DNA of 64,000 nt from Actinomycetes bacterium (GTDB lineage Bacteria; Actinomycetota; Actinomycetes; Propionibacteriales; Nocardioidaceae). Position 1 is the stretch's first letter. Each line of letters begins with the position of its first letter. Shown here in pieces: positions 61,227 through 64,000 of this stretch. Made by a program: the position numbers and the translations under genes. A model generated the notes under the pieces. The model was not told the origin of the DNA, did not search any database, and worked only from the letters and a program-made list of their open reading frames with translations. The stretch is from the NCBI GenBank assembly GCA_023460975.1, contig JAEWOG010000090.1, positions 157,495 through 221,494 of the forward strand, read 5' to 3'.

Positions 61227-62426
61227 TCATGGGTGGCGACGAATCCCTGTTGCTGATGCCGCGAACGGGGTCTCGGAGGACGTGCTGCTGCCCGCGGCAC
61301 CTCCCTCCACCTGCCTCAGCGCGGGCCCCTCCCCCAGCATCTCGTCCATGATCTGGCGGCTGCGTACGTCCTCGTCGCCCATCAGGTGCCCGTAGGTGTC
61401 CCAGGTCTCCGTGGCGGACTTGTGGCCGAGCAGCGCCTGCAGCACCTTGATCGACTGGCCGCCCCGGATCTGGGCGGAGGCGAAGTAGTGCCGCAGGTCG
61501 TGGGGCGTGGCGGTGGTCCCGATCTTTCGAGCCGCTCGTTGCCACGCGCCCTGCATGGTGCTGGGGCCGGGGAAGTTGCCGCCCTCGGTGGTGAAGAGCA
61601 GGCCGGACTCGTGGTGCCCGTACGCGGCCAGGTGTTCCTTGACCGCCGACATCACCACGTCGCCGACCGGGATCGTACGGGTCGAGGACGCGGTCTTCGG
61701 CAGCCCGAAGACCGGCGTCCCGAACCGACTCGTCCGCGCCAGTTGGCGGTCAACCCGGATCGTGCGGAAGTCGTACGCGATCCGGTCCAGGGTGAGGCCG
61801 AGGATCTCCCCGCGCCTCATCCCGGTGCCCGCGCCGAGGGTGACGAAGAGTCGGTACCGCGGAGCGATCGCCGCCTGCATCGCCCGCACCATGTCGGTGC
61901 TGATCGGCACCAGCGACGACTTCGCGGCCAGGCGCGGCAGCTTGATGTCGACGCACGGCGTAGTCGGCAGGACGCGGTCCTTCACCGCGGCGCGGAACAT
62001 GATCGCGAGGATCAAGTACCGGGCGTGGACCGTCGACGGCGCCGCCGTGATCAGCCACTCCTTCACCAGTAGCTGGACGTCGTCGCGCATGACGGCGTCC
62101 ATCCGCAGACTGCCCAGCGTCGGCAGGATGTGGTTGCTGACCACGGTGGTGTAGGTGGCCAGCGTGCTCTCGGCCAGCACTTGACGGGCGAGCCAGCGTT
62201 CGCCGTACGCGCGCACGGTCTCGCGGCCCGCCTGCGGCGAGGCCCACTGGCCGGTGAGCAGGCCGGCATTCTGTTCGTCCAGCCACCGCTGCGCGTCCCG
62301 CTTGCGGGTGAACAGGCGGCGGTGACGCTTGCCGGATCGGTCGTAGAAGTCGGCCTGGTACTTCACCGAGGAGCGGGTCTCCCCCGTAGCCGACTTCCAG
62401 GTCACCGTCCGCGTGGTGACGCCCAT
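61227..62426 (-). CDS. Tyrosine-type site-specific integrase
   Basis: A 399-residue phage/ICE-type integrase. An N-terminal arm-binding region (KYQADFYDRSGKRHRRLFTRKRDAQRWLDEQ) and SAM-like core domain (about 75-165) precede the catalytic domain with Arg in GTGMRRGEILGL (about 201), HDLRHYFAS (about 307), LGHKSATETWDTYGHL with the nucleophile Tyr (about 343). All catalytic residues are present. Its 3' end is 78 bp from the end of rnpB, pointing to integration at or next to that gene. Its start overlaps the excisionase stop (TGATG). Confidence 0.94.
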   Translation of the reverse strand: MGVTTRTVTWKSATGETRSSVKYQADFYDRSGKRHRRLFTRKRDAQRWLDEQNAGLLTGQWASPQAGRETVRAYGERWLARQVLAESTLATYTTVVSNHILPTLGSLRMDAVMRDDVQLLVKEWLITAAPSTVHARYLILAIMFRAAVKDRVLPTTPCVDIKLPRLAAKSSLVPISTDMVRAMQAAIAPRYRLFVTLGAGTGMRRGEILGLTLDRIAYDFRTIRVDRQLARTSRFGTPVFGLPKTASSTRTIPVGDVVMSAVKEHLAAYGHHESGLLFTTEGGNFPGPSTMQGAWQRAARKIGTTATPHDLRHYFASAQIRGGQSIKVLQALLGHKSATETWDTYGHLMGDEDVRSRQIMDEMLGEGPALRQVEGGAAGSSTSSETPFAASATGIRRHP

Positions 62427-62674
62427 CAGTACCTCCGCTGGGTGGGTACGACCGGCCGCGAGGCCAGCCGCTGCTGCCGGATGAAGCTGCGGAGTTCGCC
62501 GACGGTCGTGTACAGCCGGCGCCCGATCTTGAAGAACTGGGGGCCGGTGCCGATCTGGCGCCACCAGCGAACGGTGTTGTCGGAGGTCATCAGGATCTCC
62601 GCGACTTCGGAGAGCGTCAGGAGTTCGTCGTCGTGGCGCTCGTGGAACGGTGCGTGCTGTTGCGTTGTGGACAT
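62426..62674 (-). CDS. Excisionase / AlpA-type HTH protein
   Basis: An 82-residue MerR-like HTH_17 protein: LTLSEVAEILMTSDNTVRWWRQIGTGPQFFKIGRRLYTTVGELRSFI is the classic Xis/AlpA pattern (helix-turn-helix plus wing). It bends DNA for excision and may regulate the integrase. ATG 62674 has GGAGG upstream. It is coupled to int by a 1-bp overlap. Confidence 0.9.
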   Translation of the reverse strand: MSTTQQHAPFHERHDDELLTLSEVAEILMTSDNTVRWWRQIGTGPQFFKIGRRLYTTVGELRSFIRQQRLASRPVVPTQRRY

Positions 62675-62841
62675 GCCATCCTCCAGGTGAGTGCATCTTG
62701 TGTACGAGGGCCCGGGGACGTTCGCCAACAGGGCCATCAATTCTGTGGATGACCGTCGGCGAACTGGCCTTCTACTACTTAGGTGCGCTTGCCACTGGCT
62801 GAGGCACGGCGTGTTGACGTCCGCGGGGATATCGTTGAGGC

Positions 62842-63450
62842 GTGGATGCGACTCGGCTCATCCTCAAAGCCCGCCGCGGCGCCGGACTGACGCAGCGCCA
62901 ACTGGCCGCGCGTGCTGCAACGTCCCAGGCGACGCTCTCCGCGTACGAGTCAGGCAGGAAGACCCCGTCGCTGGCGGTAGCCGAACGGATCGTCGAAGCC
63001 GCTGGCTACCACCTCGATCTGGTGACCGAGGTGAAGTTCACGCGGTACGAGGTCCCGCGCGTCCATCCCTTCTGGGTGCCGGACCGGCTGTGGCGCGGCA
63101 AGCTGCCCGAGTGCTTCGCCCGGGTCGTGCTCGACGACCCCGACCACTACGAGCGCGTACGCCAGTTCAACCTGCGCCGTAGACCGGCTCGGCGGCAGCT
63201 CTACCAACTGCTGCTACGCCGAGGTGCGCCGGACGAACTGATCGACTGGATCGACGGCGCGCTGCTCGTCGACCTGTGGGGCGACCTCAAGATCCCGTCC
63301 GCTGTCAGGGACGCCTGGGAGCCGGCCGTGCGGACCGCCGGTAACGGACCGCGGGAGATTCCCACACGCGGGATCAGGTACGAGTGGCGGGCGACGGACC
63401 ACCAGCCGGAAGCCTGGCTGCCTTGGGCGTTGAGGCAGGGGTCCGACTGA
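62842..63450 (+). CDS. XRE-type HTH protein, antitoxin-like
   Basis: A 202-residue protein starting at GTG 62842. Residues 1-55 are an HTH_3 domain (ILKARRGAGLTQRQLAARAATSQATLSAYESGRKTPS). The C-terminal part (HPFWVPDRLWRGKLP, RPARRQLYQLLLRRGAPDELIDWIDGALLVDLWGDLKIPSAVRDAWEPAV) resembles HTH antitoxins paired with AbiEii/MenT-type nucleotidyltransferase toxins. No toxin gene follows. It lies within the presumed element and is divergent from xis. Confidence 0.75.
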   Translation: MDATRLILKARRGAGLTQRQLAARAATSQATLSAYESGRKTPSLAVAERIVEAAGYHLDLVTEVKFTRYEVPRVHPFWVPDRLWRGKLPECFARVVLDDPDHYERVRQFNLRRRPARRQLYQLLLRRGAPDELIDWIDGALLVDLWGDLKIPSAVRDAWEPAVRTAGNGPREIPTRGIRYEWRATDHQPEAWLPWALRQGSD

Positions 63451-63878
63451 GCGGAACGAAACTCGGCGGCGGGGTCGCTTGGGATGGGTTCGCCACGCGG
63501 CCGGCTGGGGCAGCAGGCGGACGTGTTGAGCAGTTCAGCCACGCTCAGGATTGGGCACACCGCTCCGCTGGCCGTGGAAGGCGTCCGTCTCGCGGCGATG
63601 TGATGCTGCCGCTCTCCATACCTGCGGGCGCCTGTTCACTGCCGTAAATGTCTGTGAGCTGAAAGACACGGGCGACGACAGCGACCGAGCCCGGCGCGAC
63701 TCCTTGACGGTGCCGCCCGGAAACGACATCGTGGCGCCGTGCCAGACTCGAAGCCCCCAACCCGACGAGGATCCGGCGACCATTCTACGGGACACGTCGG
63801 CCAGCAACGTCTCCGCGCGGGGGTCCTCACAGGAGTAGTTCTCATCGGCACAGCGGTCACGCTGATGCCTTTTGCGGC
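63451..63878. other. 428-bp stretch without a supported gene
   Basis: I see no frame with consistent GC3 and no RNA gene I can defend. The window sequence here drops in GC and codon bias compared with the left part, as expected for mobile-element DNA. It should contain the terminal repeat of the transposon whose transposase ends at 63879, but I could not identify it without the other end. Confidence 0.5.
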
Positions 63879-64000
63879 TCATCGCGATCGAGGGTGTAGT
63901 TGGGGTCTGAAGCCTCCGCACTCCAGGAGCGATCTGGCGACGTAGTTCGTCAGGTTGCGGAAGCCCAGGGCGGATCCGCGGAGGTGTTCGAGTCTGCCGT
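63879..64000 (-). CDS. C-terminal end of an ISL3-family-type transposase (rest outside window)
   Basis: The minus strand from the right edge reads GRLEHLRGSALGFRNLTNYV followed by ARSLLECGGFRPQLHPRSR and a TGA at 63881-63879. This resembles the C-terminus of ISL3 / IS1557-like transposases as I recall it. Only 39 codons are inside the window, so integrity cannot be judged. Confidence 0.7.
   Translation of the reverse strand, partial: GRLEHLRGSALGFRNLTNYVARSLLECGGFRPQLHPRSR

Noticed and set aside
63730..63800. tRNA-like text on the minus strand (TTCGAGTC in a GC-rich context)
   Set aside because: The flanking bases do not form a 5-bp T stem and no anticodon arm or acceptor pairing could be drawn.

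Overview
The window is a high-GC (about 70 %) stretch of an actinobacterial chromosome. The gene set fits Actinomycetota: furA-katG, glnA2 and glnE close together, a mycobacterial-type MetAP with an N-terminal extension, DUF1707 and DUF1023 proteins, and several GTG or leaderless starts. Short repeats of the GGTTTCGACAAGCTCAACCA type make a member of the Propionibacteriales (for example Nocardioidaceae) my best guess, but this is inference and not proved by any marker gene here.

Layout. 1-3 kb: a TelA / small protein / AAA-ATPase operon. 3-12.6 kb: a decaying stretch. An MFS-cyclic nucleotide binding gene is cut by an in-frame TAG, its operon partner (an FAD-linked lactone oxidase) has lost its N-terminal part, and a carotenoid oxygenase gene has a frameshift and a large internal deletion. 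Intact genes lie between them: an ECF42-type sigma factor with a YCII protein, a dodecin, two tandem DUF1707 membrane proteins, an AhpD-like protein and an MpaB-like oxygenase. 12.6-31.2 kb: a SWIM/SNF2 helicase, TetR, FKBP lipoprotein, FAD oxidase, macro domain protein, P450, an atypical SDR, TrhO, a divergent aminobutyraldehyde dehydrogenase / ornithine cyclodeaminase pair with a double palindromic operator, a GH3 glucosidase and a DEAD-box helicase. 31.2-34 kb: furA-katG with a 19-bp palindromic operator. 34-40 kb: a giant secreted LamG-metallophosphoesterase and a two-gene nickel/cobalt export-type module. 40-45.8 kb: a GlxA-type regulator divergent from an MFS gene, a thioesterase, a small alarmone synthetase and a KstD-like flavoprotein. 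45.8-53.7 kb: nitrogen and NAD metabolism (glnA2, a glutamine amidotransferase, glnE, nadE). 53.8-57.1 kb: a compact four-gene operon encoding a WXG-fold alpha/beta hydrolase, its helical partner and a lipoprotein; this is the best candidate here for a little-described system. 57.2-60.7 kb: panB, a PQQ-type sugar dehydrogenase, map. 60.8-64 kb: the RNase P RNA gene followed directly by a tyrosine integrase and excisionase reading toward it, an orphan antitoxin-like HTH protein and the tail of an ISL3-type transposase. This end looks like an integrative element anchored at rnpB.

Regulatory DNA is unusually readable: several palindromic operators sit in divergent promoters, near-consensus -10 boxes lie 6-8 nt before start codons (leaderless mRNAs), and perfect inverted repeats separate convergent genes.
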